Assembly: GCA_025331565.1 (NCBI GenBank)
Contig: JAFREQ010000043.1
Span: forward strand, 3,171,001-3,235,000
DNA: 64,000 bases
From: Holacanthus passer
Lineage: Eukaryota > Chordata > Actinopteri > Pomacanthidae
Direction of reading: 5' to 3'
The notes beneath the pieces were generated by a model. That model saw only the letters and a program-made list of their open reading frames with translations, was not told the origin of the DNA and did no database searches. Of this stretch, positions 49,615 to 62,222 are shown piece after piece. The position numbers and the translations under genes were made by a program. Positions within the stretch are counted from its first letter, which is position 1. Each line of letters starts with the position of its first letter.

Positions 49615-52600
49615 TTGACATAATTGACTAAGATATGCAAAACCACCCACATCATCCGTTTAAATTTAGAGAAGTTGCAAGTTAAACAAAATTAGAGTTG
49701 TGTTTTGACAAGGCTGAATGACTCTTGAGTGCAACATGTGTTTTTTTCTCTTAAGGAGCCTCAGAAAGCTGCCCCACAATTTTTACTTTAACCTCGTGCA
49801 CTAGAGGTCTGCCAGGGTTCAGTAGGTGTGTGTAGGTGTCAGGACAGCTCTGCTATAATAGATGTTGATTCAACAAACATGTCCTTCATTGATGTTTTCT
49901 TTCGCTTTTCAAACTTGAAAAATATGTTTGTTCTGGAGAAATGTTTTAACTGAGCATCAATATCTGTTGGGGGGGAGAATTTGCAGCCCTTATTTTGGCA
50001 CTGAAAAAATGTGTTTGTTCATATTTAGGCTCACCAAGATTTCCCATCAGTAAATTGGAAGAAAAGAAACATTTATATATTACATATAGAGAATATAATT
50101 GCATCAGTAATGGTACGATCTACCAACCAATAGTGTCATTTAGTATAATGATGTGCTTTGTATGGTTAAACAAGATATAAAGAACATTTATATCATTTAT
50201 CGAACAACTATATGATAGTAGTTCTATCAGTACTGCCAAACTAATTTAAGAAAGTTTTCACCAGCCATTAACACTATTGAATCTTTATGGAAGTATATTT
50301 CCATTGTTGTCCATTAAGTGCATTAAGCTGTCTGTGACTTCATGTTTACCAAAAAGATTTCAGACTGGGATGAGAGAGGATCTTCTCATGTTACTCTTTG
50401 CAAGAAAGGGAGTAAGCATATAGAATTTTATTTTTTTTAAAGCTCAGCCTATTTGTTGTTTGTGTATTATTGGGTGACTCTTGATACAACGTGCAAGCTC
50501 TTCATCTTTGGACACAATGCTTTTTGTGACATATTAGATGCCACAAGTGTCTGGGGATTCACGTATCTGGAAACGCTGAAGGAAGATGTGTGGGGCGGTG
50601 TGAATAAATGTCCACTGGCCCCGCATCAGTGCACACGCATGTAAGTGGGAGGGCGGCCATGCTTCATTGTCCATGTGCTTTTCGCTCGCTCGTTAAAAGC
50701 TAATTTCTCCCCCCGTCATCTCCCTCCCCCCAGCCACCCCGCCTCCTTCTTCTTCCCCTGGCTCTCTGTCTTGTGCGATCAACAATAGTCTATTCTGTGC
50801 CGTCCCGTGCGAGTGGAGACACACCCAAAGCCAAGGCCACGGTGCGAGGGGAGATTGTTGGGTGGCAGCCAGCTGAGCGGGACACTGGCTCGATTCTCGT
50901 CTGGGAGAAGTGGATCCTGCCCCGACAAGAGGGGAGAGGTGGTCTCATCTCATTGGGTTGTAAATTCTGACATATTGGTCATGTAGTGCAAGGGAACATG
51001 GGAAGACTGGGGAGTAATTTGAAACATAAAATTACAACTTTTTTGTAAAAATATCCATGTATTGAATCAGCTGTAAAACCCAAAGGTCAATATATGGTTG
51101 AAATAGTTAGCTTAGATGGAGATGGATGGAGATGGATCAGGAACTGACCTAAACATTGACACATCATTTGCACAAAAAATATTTTGGAAGAATCACTGAT
51201 TGTTTCTGTGTATCTGCACAAATGTGAACGACCCATTTCTTCTCTCTGCCTCCAACTTCAAATTAGCCTCTCATCTTCTGTCACTTTGCATCATCTAGTT
51301 GTCGAAGCCCCAAAAGTCCCCACCTCTTCACATATCACAGGATCCCAACACACACACACACACACCACAATGCAGGCCCTGATGTGGACCACAGGCTGAA
51401 GGTCACTCCATTGACCAGCTCTCCTCTCTATCATGACAATCTGTTCCTAAGTGCCACAGCTGGAGCCCCCCCCACACACACACACACACACGCACACTGC
51501 TGATCGGGCCAGACTCTCTTCATTGTCCGATAACATAAATATGACACACCAACACACCATCTGAGGGTCCCTGTCTGCACCAGCCAGCCTAATTATATAA
51601 TTATCCCTTGTCTGATTGTGCCTGTGCAGCTGAGACGAGGGAGGGCCTTTGTCTTGCCGGTGGAATGCGGTGCGCTTGGCATTTTTCAGCGAAAGGGCAG
51701 CTTTCTGGAAGCCACTGCCAAAGTAGAGGAGAGGAGGGTGAGATCACAGCTGCTGGTGCCCACTCCTCTCTTTCTCTCTCTCTCTCTCTTCTGTCTCTAT
51801 CATTCTGTCCATCTTCTGCCTCTATATCTCCCTCTGGATCTCTCACTTCTGGACAATCCCATCTCTCTTCTGCGGTCACTATCCGTCCGCCTCTCAACAA
51901 CCATTCACCCCAACACTTAACTCCCCGTCCTCCCTAAATCTCCAAGTTTGGCCGATCCGGCTGTCTCGCAGATAAAGTGGCCTTTCTGAGATGGAATGCA
52001 CAGGATTTGGTTCTCCGATGATAAGAGCTGACGGGCTGAGCGGCTGAGGGCGACCGCTCCGATGTCTGATAGTGGGCTCGGAGGCGACTGCTCCGCTGCA
52101 CGATAGGAAAGCACTGCTATTGTTTCTGGTGGAGAGCTGTTGGGGGGATAGGAGATAGTAGAGCATGAGCAGGTGTTAGCAGAGATTACAGCACAGGCCT
52201 AGAAAGCATGTGTGCTATTACCTCCTTCTTGAATCAAAGTCAAAAGCAACAAGGCGGGCATCACATAAACCATGTTCTCCTACAGTATAATAGAGGATCC
52301 AGACCTTTTTTTGACATTTACGTCAAGGGCCTCCCAGTCTTTGGACGTCGCTACAGGTGATTTTATGAGTTTTATTACTTTATCAGAAGCCTTTTATACT
52401 CACTAATGAAAACAGCAGGGTTAAGGGTAGTTTGGCGCCAATGCTTTCCCTCTGAATTCCTCTGCATGAGCTGCTGTATATTTCAAGAACATGCTGTCAT
52501 TTCGACGCACAGAGTCAAGATAGATTGCACTGTAAAAAAAATATTCACTCCATCTGAAGTGTCAGAACATTTAATCAGCTTAAGCTTTGTATGTGAGGTA

Positions 52601-54620
52601 GAAAAAAGTTGTCTGGTTTTGTAATACTGAAACTTTTTCTCCAGTGTACGCCTGCATGTTAAATAACCAGAAGTCCATATTGCCGATCAGCTGCTGCAAA
52701 CAAGTTGACTGACACAGCATTGTTTACCCACAAGTGTAAAATTTGCTCGCTGTCTGCGGCACAAACACTGGTAACTAACAGCACTTGAGAAATTCCCATA
52801 GAATTCCGAGCTGTCCGTCTGATCCCTGTGCCCGCTCGTCAAAGCCCTCCTCCGGTGATCACACGGCATGGAGTATGTGAAAGAATGCTTTCGGGACATA
52901 GCGGGACACTGGGGGCCCAGTATTCCCATCTCAAGCTCCCCTCCGTGCCCCCAGTGAATTTTTAAGGACATTAATGAAATATGCAAACAAAAGTGAAAAT
53001 TTGATCACAAAGTGCGACCAACGTCAGTGCCAACAGACCCCAAGACAATATGTTTAAATAAACAGAGATCTTGGATGAGGGAAATAGTTGGAGTGCTGGA
53101 GCCAAGAGTGGGACCTCTCCCACTATCGGCACGGCTGTGAGAGCTCCATTGTTTTGCTCATCTCAAATAGCCCTGACAAATTGTGCTGAATGTAGAACCT
53201 CTGTTTAAACTAGAGGCATCTTCCAAAAACATGCTGGCACAGCGCCAGAGCTGCATTTTCCCATCAGCGGAGTGATCAACAGCCAGTGTCGCTCCACAGC
53301 GCCCCTGCTGGCCAGTACTGCTTCTGAGGAGGTCATGGGCATCTTCAATGTGCACATAATATTTTGGAGTCAAGGGAGAATCTGTAGTGTTGCAGAAAGA
53401 TGATCTCAAGACTTGAACAACAGCTGAACTGGAGTATCATTAATATGCATTTAGTGGCTTTTCAAAATAAAAGCACCTTAAATGCATCCAATAGTGGGTA
53501 ACAGTTCTCATCATGCATTATGTCATAAGGGAACTTTTTTTCTGTCTTGCTAACAAAACCTTTCCTTCATACATCCACCCTCCTTTTCTGTTCCCCTTCC
53601 TCTATTGTACGAGCCAGCTGACAGGTGGCAAGTGAGGGAGAATGACCAGACTTTTCCTGGCATTCACTGTCTATTCATTAATCCTGAGTTTGTGCCACAT
53701 TGTAAAGATGAAGACTTATGTTACAGAGCGTAAAATACAATGCTGAGAGAGAGATGAAAGGGGTTTACTGGAAAAAAGCTGAAATAATAAATGCATGATT
53801 GATTTTTATAAGTGATTAAATGAATTCATGTAAAAGATGTATTGTTACATTTAAAGGGTGATTATTGAAGAGAAGTCAAAAGACTGTGCCGAGTGAATGA
53901 TAGTTGAATGGTGCCACCATGTGTTAGTATATATTCATTGCAGCATGGGTGAAGACCAGCTTTATAAATTTATTCCAATTCCATACAGCTTCAACTATTT
54001 TTAGAGTGGAACCAATTAATTAATTAATTAATTGGAGAAAAAAACATGTTGCAGTGCCATGTTGAGGTCAAGACCAAACTTCTTAAACTTCAGTTTCTCG
54101 ACTGATCAATTGTTTGTCTTATGTGACTGAATTTTTGGGTCGGACAAAAAAAGCCAGTTGATGACACCCCTTTAGGCTTTGGAATATTATGATTGGCACT
54201 TTTTACATTTCATAAGGTAAAACAATAAATCAGCTTATCTTAACAAGTCAGATTATCCTTTTTTTTAAAAAGATAATGTGTTCTTTAATATCTTTAGTGT
54301 ATGTGTTAGTGTATGAGATAAAAATTTTCAACAAGGTTAAAATACAGATCTTCATATATTTCTACATATAGAACTATCAAACATCTGTTATGACTCAATC
54401 TTTCAAAATGGCACATACATAATAAATAGTAATGTCAGAAACTCTTCATTGAGCGACTGAAAAACACTAAAGCAGCAATACTTTATCCAGTAATGAATGT
54501 GGATATTATGAATCTAGTGCACAGGCTTTGTGCCTAAAGACAGTATGACTGTAGGTAAAGCCCAAGAATATGGATGTTCTTGTTAGGGACAAGCACATGT
54601 GGCCGTGCACCTGTTTATGT

Positions 54621-57600
54621 TCAGCGAAGTGCATCTGCGACATAACCATTCATTTCTGTTGTGGCTTGGTAGGGGTCGTTCTCCAGAGCTTGTTTCTGTA
54701 CAGTGAGGTGGTGGCAGTCGATGTGTCTGAACTCTGCTGCAAAGAGGCCAAACAGGCAGAAGAACAGCATGACCAAGATCCATTCACATATAGCGGCCTC
54801 AGACGGATAGCCTATGTTGTGGAGAACGACCACTGAAGGAGGGGAGAGCAGTCAAGGAGCAGAAGACGTGATAAATGCACATGACAGTAAATGAAAACAT
54901 GGTGCGAAAATGTGATTTTGCCTTGCAGGTTCACTGACACTTTCAAAATCTGGACTTGGGTGTGTCTTATTTTGTGTGAGTCATGAGATGTAGTTCAAGT
55001 TTATATTGCCCCTTCGTCTTGCACCTGTCTCCTCTGTAGTTTCACACTTGACACATCTACAGTGTCGTTCAGCATGAGCTCAATCTGTAATTTTAGAAGA
55101 AAAACTAGTTGTCATAACAGCTATTGCACTTTTTTAAGAGCCAATACCAGATCTCAAAAAAATGTGTTAACATAAAATCTATTCAATGTATTAATGTACA
55201 ATTTTAAAAGCAAACACAACTAATAATGTAAAATTCATAATGAAGATTTGGTGAGTTTACCTGTTCAATAAGGATGTGTTGTATTTTCTTTATTGTTGCA
55301 ACAACATATTAAACCCTAACACTGTCAACATTAGTCTACAGCACTGATTCCCACAAAGGGGTTCTTGTTCCCCAGAGGGACTAATGCAAGTGACGCTGTG
55401 CATATGGATATATTAAAAGTAGCTCAACTAATTTGAATAGAAATTACGATTTGATGTAAAAATATATCCACATGTTGAGTCAGCTGTAACACCTGAATAT
55501 CGTTCAGTCTTCGGAGTGTCTTTAAAATAATGAATAATGGTTAAAATAGCTAAAGATAATTTATCAATAGTTGAAGTATATTCAAATAGCTAAAAGTAGT
55601 GCATAAAGGTTGAAATAGATTAGAGTAGTAGTAGCAGATAAGTAATATTACAATAACCTTCATTTTTATCAACTGGGGTACTGATGGAGTGCTGGGGTTC
55701 ATCAAACAAACCACTAGCCCAGAGAATAAATAGCTGTGAGGTTGCAACAATAAGTACACACTCCTTTTTAAATTGTAAAAACAGATTCTCCTTTTTCTCT
55801 TCTATCTAATTTTGACACAACCTAATATTTTATTTCCGGTAAGTGATACAGAATAAAGGATACTAAGGATGAATGAGATGGTACAGAGAATGCAGCAGAT
55901 CGCCCTGAGAGGCCCGACGAAGCATCTGTCCTGAGACGGCTGAGCCCGGTAAGTCAGATACAGCTGTACCCAGAAATAGACCAGGCCGAAGAAGAAAGCC
56001 AGGAAGGCTCCCAAGAGGTGAACGCTCATTATGACTGATTGCTAAGTGGCGTACGCAGAGGGAGAGGAGATTTTAGTGGGTGATTATTATTCACTGTCTA
56101 TTTATTCTTTGAAGCTGTTACCTGGAAGTTTCCGAGGAGAGAGATTCCGAAACAGGAGATGAATCCCAACACAATGCTGGCGACGTTGGCTTTCCCATGG
56201 TGACCGAAATCCCTAACCTGCTGGAAGCGGATCACCACAACCCACACAGCTGATGGACACAGACGGACAGACAAGAGGGCAAAAGATAGTAAAGATGGAC
56301 GCCAACATCCAACTTATCACAGGACATAAACAGATCAACACCTAGAAATTTTGACGACTGCTGCACCACAATGTCCAAGACTTCAAAAAGACAACTTCAT
56401 CCATGATTAATAGTAGCTACCAATTAATAAGAATTTAAGTGATCTATGATTTCTAATAGCAAGAATAGTATAAATATATGAGTCATTACCTAAAAGAGAG
56501 CAGATGTTGCAGATCTGGGAGAAGAGGCAGCTCTGAGGGTTGTAAGTGCCACACTGACTAACAGGAGAGAGAGATATAGAGTCATCTTGTTAACATGATC
56601 TGAACTCACTTTGACTACTTTTTTCTTCATCATCTCTCAGGACAGAGAGGAATCATACAGACCTGATATACGGGACTCCTTCTGTCAGGTTGACTGATCC
56701 ATTTGTTATAGATATAGCAAACCTAATGGGAGGAGAAGAGACCAAAGAGAGTGTTGTGACTGAATTCATGAGAGATAACCAACCATTTGTCTTAATTACA
56801 CTTCTGCTCTGATTAATTATGAGAGCAGAACTTTGAACAGCTCATCTCTGAAACAACCACGTCATCAGGAGCATGAAGTTTTTTTTTTATGTAGTATAAT
56901 GTAAATGGAATCTGTTTGTACAACTCTACTGTCATCTGTCGTAGTTCTTATTATCTACTTCTCATTTTCTAATTTATTTTTTGTTACTCAACTGGTCACT
57001 GAATCCAATTTCAAGTTAAACTGTAAAAGGTTCATTCTGCTCACTGTATATTTAAACAAATACATTATATGTACTTACCAGTACAGTAATATTGGATATA
57101 AGAGAGAAAAAAATGGGGAAAACAGGGTCAATATTCCAATAAAATTACTCACTATCATTTATTTTAAATATATTATATAGCTACAAGCCAAATACTATTT
57201 TACTATATTTTTATTATATATAATATTTTTATTATATTTATTTATATTATATTTTTTATCATTTTTAAGTCAGTATATATATATATATTACAATATTTAC
57301 ACCCAAGTTGTTTTTTTTACTTAACATAAAAGTGCCACACATACAGACTGGCACAGACTGTGTTTATAAATGTAAAGGAATCTGACACTCATTTTTAAAG
57401 TGTAACTTACAGGCAGGCCCCTCCTTAATGCAAATGTATTACTAATTCTCTTTTTCCCTTCTATCTACTGGTAAGAACTTTATTAATCACATGCATGAAG
57501 AAACTATTTACACTATAATTAGTGGGCTATAGTCAAAAGTCATGTAAATAAATGAGCAGTAACAAATTGTTTGCACTTGTGAGAAATGAGATTCTAAAAT

Positions 57601-57733
57601 GGCAACGCTCTATGAAAACAGAGAGAGAGAAAGAGAAGAGAAAGTGTTAGTAAAGGTCAAATACTCACACAGACCAGATGCCCGCGGTGCCAAAGAGAGC
57701 CAGGCAGACGGGGAGCAGCGCCCACAGCCACAT
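54621..57733 (-). CDS. tmem150b: TMEM150B / DRAM-family six-pass membrane protein, 243 aa
   Basis: Member of the Frag1/DRAM/Sfk1 family; mammalian TMEM150B is reported to modulate macroautophagy at the plasma and endo-lysosomal membranes. Exons, 5' to 3': 57733-57669, 56722-56663, 56557-56490, 56249-56122, 56041-55822, 54811-54621; all phases agree. Human TMEM150B has 233 residues. The N-terminus MWLWALLPVCLALFGTAGIW is the first membrane span; two sequons follow (N29, N33) in the first outer loop, ending VPYIS. QSCLFSQI (50-57) matches the family's PQSCIFSQ. HLLGAFLAFFFGLVYFWVQL (115-134) is the clearest family match, and ICEWILVMLFF starts the last span. The last exon has two in-frame acceptors 21 nt apart (54812 and 54833), so a 250-aa form is possible. 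TMEM150B fits better than TMEM150A or DRAM1/2. It lies about 0.7 kb downstream of adsl, same strand. Confidence 0.8.
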
Positions 57734-57911
57734 GTTACAGTACAGCTGCTGCTTGGTTCATATGGAGGGAAACACACACAACTGCAACCTCTCCCTCACA
57801 AAGCAAAGTGGTCATATGTAAATAGATAAGTGAGACCCGAAACTGAAAGTTGCAGCATAAAAATAAAATATTAACATAACATAGTGTGTGAGAGAGGAGA
57901 GGTGTACTCAC

Positions 57912-57960
57912 TGTGTGCTGATGAATGGCTGGTGTCAGGTTAAAACGCAACTCACTATTA
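57912..57960 (-). other. tmem150b: possible 5' untranslated exon of tmem150b
   Basis: On the minus strand CAGCACACA is followed by GTGAGTAC, a strong donor, at 57912/57911. The next acceptor candidate (AAGCAG near 57752) lies just before the start codon exon. The 5' limit is not defined. Confidence 0.4.
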
Positions 57961-58545
57961 AAACTTCAGAGTAGCTGTGAACTAATAGTAGTCCACACAG
58001 TATGTTAACATGACTGTTTCTATTTAAGGGCAGGGTTGGACTTTGAGCCGGTGGGTTTGTTGTTTTTTTTTTTTTTTTTTAGATTTACAACCTCTTGTGC
58101 GTGTTCCTCCCGATTCTAAGTGTGTTTCCTCTCCTCTACAGTTTACCTTTTCCTTTCCGTTAACTGAAAACAAAACCCAAAGTCTGAACGCTCCAAACAG
58201 GATCCTGGATTTCCGAACAGTTTAACTTATGAGTGAAAAAAAAAAGTCTCAGCAAACATATTCAATCCTTGGTGTCCAGGGATGAATCATACATATATAA
58301 AGTAATAAATGGGCAGATTAATAATTTACTTCACTACTTAAATAGTAGGTTTCTTATGTCACAGCAGGTTGTAAAAGTCGTTGAGGTACATATGACCTTT
58401 GGTTCCTGGTCAATAAAGATAATGGAAACATTACTTACATAATTTATTACAACAATATGACAAATAAATACTTTTTTTTTAGCTTGTTTGTATTGTTCAT
58501 TTTATACTATTTAACTTGCTCTAGCCTCTTTGCTGCTGTCCAATG

Positions 58546-58595
58546 CAAATTTCCCCACTGAGGGACGAATAAAGGTTTATCTTATCTGATCTTAA
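58546..58595 (-). repeat. retroposon 3'-tail fragment (GATAA type, inverted)
   Basis: Reads 'caaatttccccactgaggga' 'cgaataaaggtttatcttat' 'ctgatctta'. It lies in the short gap between tmem150b and the adsl 3' end. Confidence 0.65.
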
Positions 58596-58679
58596 ATCAC
58601 CTTTGTTTGAGGTCAGTATGAACACATGCCACAGAACTGAACACAGCATGATACAGATAAATTCATTCAATGATTGTTC

Positions 58680-58685
58680 TTTATT
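58680..58685 (-). terminator. adsl: adsl polyadenylation signal
   Basis: Minus-strand AATAAA about 80 nt after the adsl stop codon (58766-58764). It is the first such hexamer downstream and predicts a short 3' UTR. Confidence 0.65.
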
Positions 58686-58763
58686 GAGGCCACACATCAT
58701 GTTCAAGTCTCATTCTCTTGGATTCAGTGTAAGTCATTGTATTTGTGTGTGTGTGAGTGTGTG

Positions 58764-61700
58764 TTAGAGCTCAAGCTCAATTTTGACATCCATCTTAGCC
58801 TTGTAAGGCTCCAGCAGGGGGCGTACTTCTTCGGACAGAAACCTGGCCACCTGGAGAAGAAGGAAAGAATAGAAAGAATAGAATATGTTACAAACCATTA
58901 ATTTGAGATTCTAGATGTGTTTATGGAAACAGCTTTAATGTCCACAAACAAGACTGAAGGGTCAGCAGTCAGGATGGTGGAATAAAGATGAGAGGCTGTT
59001 CGTGTCGTACCTGCTGGGGAGCACGACCAATAAAGGTCTTGGGGTCCAGTATGGCGTCCAGCTGCCCCAGAATGGGGGCAAAGTAGGGGTCCTTCTGGAC
59101 TCTGGCCAGCAGGTCGTTATCACCGCCCTCCTGTTTGACCACAGCTGCTGCTTCCTGGGACAGAACACGGATCTTCTCGTGGCAGTCCTGCACAGAGAAG
59201 AGCGATGCTGTTTTAAGCATAAAAAGCTTAAAGGCCACGACAAAGTGAGATGTTGTTTTATGTATAACCAACACCAGTACCTGTCTGTTCCCTCCAGCCT
59301 TCACCATGGCCATAATGATGTTCTCTGTGGCCATGAAGGGCAGCTCGTGGCGTATGTGTCTCTCGATGACTTTGGGGTAGACCACCAGTCCCTCGGTGAT
59401 GTTCTGCAGGGTGCTGAGGATGATGTCCGCTGTCAGGAAGGACTCAGGCAGGGAGATCCTCCTGCACATGAGCAAGAGGGTGTGAAATGAGTAAATAAGT
59501 AGAGAAACCAGAAAGAAGCTTTTGCATGTTCCAGTCTCAATCAGAGCCCAGATACTTTTAACTGATTGAGTAAGAAGCAACAACTTCTTAGTAAATGACT
59601 AAGTAGCATTGTGGGTTGACTCTTCATAACAGAATAACTTTTATATGGTCTGTGTCTGTGACCTGTTGGCGCTGTCGTCCAGCGTCCTCTCCAGCCACTG
59701 GACCGAGGCCGTCTGCAGCGGGTCGGCCATCAGCGCCACCAGATGTCGGGCCAAGCTGCAGCAACGCTCGGCACGCATGGGGTTCCTCTTGTAGGGCATG
59801 GCACTGGAGCCTGGAGAAGGAGGAAGACAACTTCATGCTGAGCATACGGTTTATCTTGTCACCTGTGTTACAGGATAATGTGGTTTAGGTTTCTGAATGT
59901 GGCAAGTGAATATACCGATCTGCTCTTTCTCAAAAGGCTCCTCAATTTCTTTCAGGTTGGCGAGCAGGCGGATGTCTGTGCAGATCTACAGACAGACAGA
60001 TCAAAGATGAGCTTCAAAACATTAATGCAAAGATCTCATGTTAATTTAAAAGGCAGAAGAAAAGCAGGCTCGTCTTGGTGCATGCAGATCTCCATTACAC
60101 ACCACTAGATGGCAACATTTCTCTACGTGTCTCCAGCCTCTGCAGCTTACCTTGTGAACAGTCGCTCCCAAACTGGCCAGGCTGGACAGACAGTCTATGT
60201 CCACCTTCCGGCTGTATGTCTGGCCAGTCACCAGGTAGGCTCTGAGAAGCATGAGAACAACAGTTAAATGGCACTGCCCTTATTTTGGTTGTGGCATTTA
60301 ACAGTTTACACAATAACTTCACTATAAACTGCGTGTCATCTCCATTTCGCCTTGTGTTATTAATAAGCACATTTCTTCCATTATACTTAGAGAACAGATG
60401 TGATTCTACTGAATAATATTGTATGTTTCTTCCATTTTAGTACAGAGCTTACTTTTTGAATGCAGCCATCTCTGTCACCATTCTGTCAAGCTCTTCCACC
60501 TGGTAAAGAAAAATGATGAAATGTAAGAATTGCTACATCATCATCAAGATACTAGGTTTCTGAATTAAATATTCGTCATCTCCGTCACTGTCTACAAACC
60601 CAATTCCAAAAAGTTTGGACCCTATAAAACATAATTAAAACAAAATGTGATAATACTTATTTTTACATATACCCACTTGAAAACAGTACAAAGATATACA
60701 AATACATTTAGTGCTCTTGTAATTTAATGCTTTTTCTGAATTTGATGCCAGCAACAGTTTTCAAACAAGTTGGGACAGGAGCAACAAAAGACTGTGAAAT
60801 GCAGGTGAACAGGTTCATTGGTAACAGGTGATAGTATCATGATTGGGTATGAACGGGGCATCCTGGAAAGAGAGATGGAGCGAGGTTCAACACTTGGTGA
60901 AACACAAACACACATACCATTGTCAGTATGCACAGTTGTGTGTAAATGATTGCATTGTGTTTTTATTTCCGTTTTACACAGCCATCCCAACTTTTTTGGA
61001 ATCAGGGTTGTACATGCCAGTTAATAGATTTTTACCTTGTCGTGGTCCCCCTGAAAGAGCTGCAGGAAGCTGGCCTGGGTGCCAGTGGTCCCCTTGACCC
61101 CCCGGAAACGCAGGTCATCACGGGCTCGCTGCAGGTTGCGCATGTCCATCGTCAAGTCCTGCAGCCACAGACATGCTCGCTTTCCCACTGTGGTCAGCTG
61201 AGCGGGCCTGTAGGCAGAGCAGGTGCAGTCAGAGAAGGGAGAGCAGAAAAAGACAAAAATACTGAATCTTCTTCATCAGAAAAATCAAAGATGGAGCCGC
61301 CAGGCAAACTGATAAAGACACGTGAAAACATTGCAAATAGGATGCATCTGATGAAGAAGCCCTGCAGCTGTATTCAGACTCACTGGTAGTGTGTGAAGCC
61401 AAGCGTGGGGAGGTCAGCATATTTCTCTGCAAAGTTTGCCAGTCTATCAACGACTCTGGCCAGCTGTGGAAAAAACAAGAAAGGGTTTCACTGCTGAATT
61501 ATTGCATAATACACTGTTATTACTCCTGCCCATACGACCCTCACATGTTCATAAGCTTATTTCTGGTTTGTGTGACAAAACACTGCAAAAAATTATTTCT
61601 ACATTGTTGACTTGATACTGAACAGCTGAGGTTTGCAAAGAAGAAGAAAAAAAAATGCCTCCATTTCCACCAATTTCATAGATGCACAACTGCATGTGTG

Positions 61701-62222
61701 TGCGTGTTTTCTGGCAAACAGCTGAGGCTCACCTTAGGCAAGAGAATGTCAAAGCCATCACGCAGCATAATCAGATCCTGAGGAGGAAAAGCAAAACAAC
61801 TTAGAGAGCATGAAAAGCCCTTTGTACAATGCACAATGAAATGAAATTGAAATTACATGCACAATGCCAACTCAGTATTAGATTTTCTAGAAGGGAGTTG
61901 TCTTACCAAGGGCATACATACAAGACAAGCTAGAGAGAAGCTATGAGATTACTCATCATGCAATCAAATTAATACTGCAGGCTATAGTAGTGTATATGAT
62001 GTCCAACATGAACATTACAGTATTATCTCCCACGTAGCAGGAGGTGGCACCCAGGTGGATGATGGGAGCAGCAGTGGGGCAGCAGTGTGCGAAGGTGTGG
62101 ACGTGGGCCATGACATCGTGCCTGAGCTTGCGCTCCTCCTCAGCTGCCATGGCGAAGTCGATGTCCTTTTCATGGCTTTCCATCTCCAGAATCTGAGCAT
62201 CGGTGATGGGCAGACCCAGAGC
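58764..62222 (-). CDS. adsl: adenylosuccinate lyase, C-terminal 433 residues (first exon off the right edge)
   Basis: Cytosolic homotetrameric fumarase/aspartase-superfamily enzyme. It releases fumarate from SAICAR and from adenylosuccinate, two steps of purine synthesis. Exons, 5' to 3': 62222-62019, 61777-61733, 61463-61384, 61207-61036, 60499-60453, 60241-60151, 59985-59916, 59810-59663, 59461-59281, 59187-59011, 58850-58764; every phase agrees. The product follows human ADSL without gaps that I can see, from ALGLPITDAQI to the end. GATSCYVGDNT and GFTHYQPAQLTTVGKR (with the proton-donor His) are present, and the fumarate-lyase signature GSSAMPYKRNPMRAERC carries the catalytic Ser loop. 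Human ADSL has 484 residues, so about 51 N-terminal residues are missing. No suitable exon occurs in 62223-64000, so the gene is cut by the window edge and not broken. A TA-flanked repeat sits in one intron. Confidence 0.97.
60595..61010. mobile_element. non-autonomous TIR element (MITE-like) in adsl intron
   Basis: The left end CAAACCCAATTCCAAAAAGT and the reverse complement of the right end CAACCCTGATTCCAAAAAAG are imperfect terminal inverted repeats. Both ends are flanked by TA (60593-60594 and 61011-61012), the target-site duplication typical of Tc1/mariner-type insertion. About 416 bp with no transposase frame. Its right end is some 25 nt from the splice donor of the adsl exon ending at 61036. 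Confidence 0.75.

Larger units (their letters stand above)
34303..54600. other. about 20 kb with no supported gene
   Basis: No open frame here has family resemblance plus splice-consistent partners. The content is microsatellites (35732-35758, 35902-35931, 41194-41233, 43481-43502, 45030-45068), retroposon tails and complex single-copy-looking sequence. Blocks around 36480-36700, 41350-41540 and 52680-52990 are moderately GC-rich and repeat-free, and might be distal regulatory elements of pdgfb or unannotated RNA. This is unproven. Confidence 0.45.

Noticed and set aside
59002..59490. 162-codon plus-strand open frame
   Set aside because: Antisense shadow of two adsl exons and the intron between them; the sense frame matches adenylosuccinate lyase exactly.
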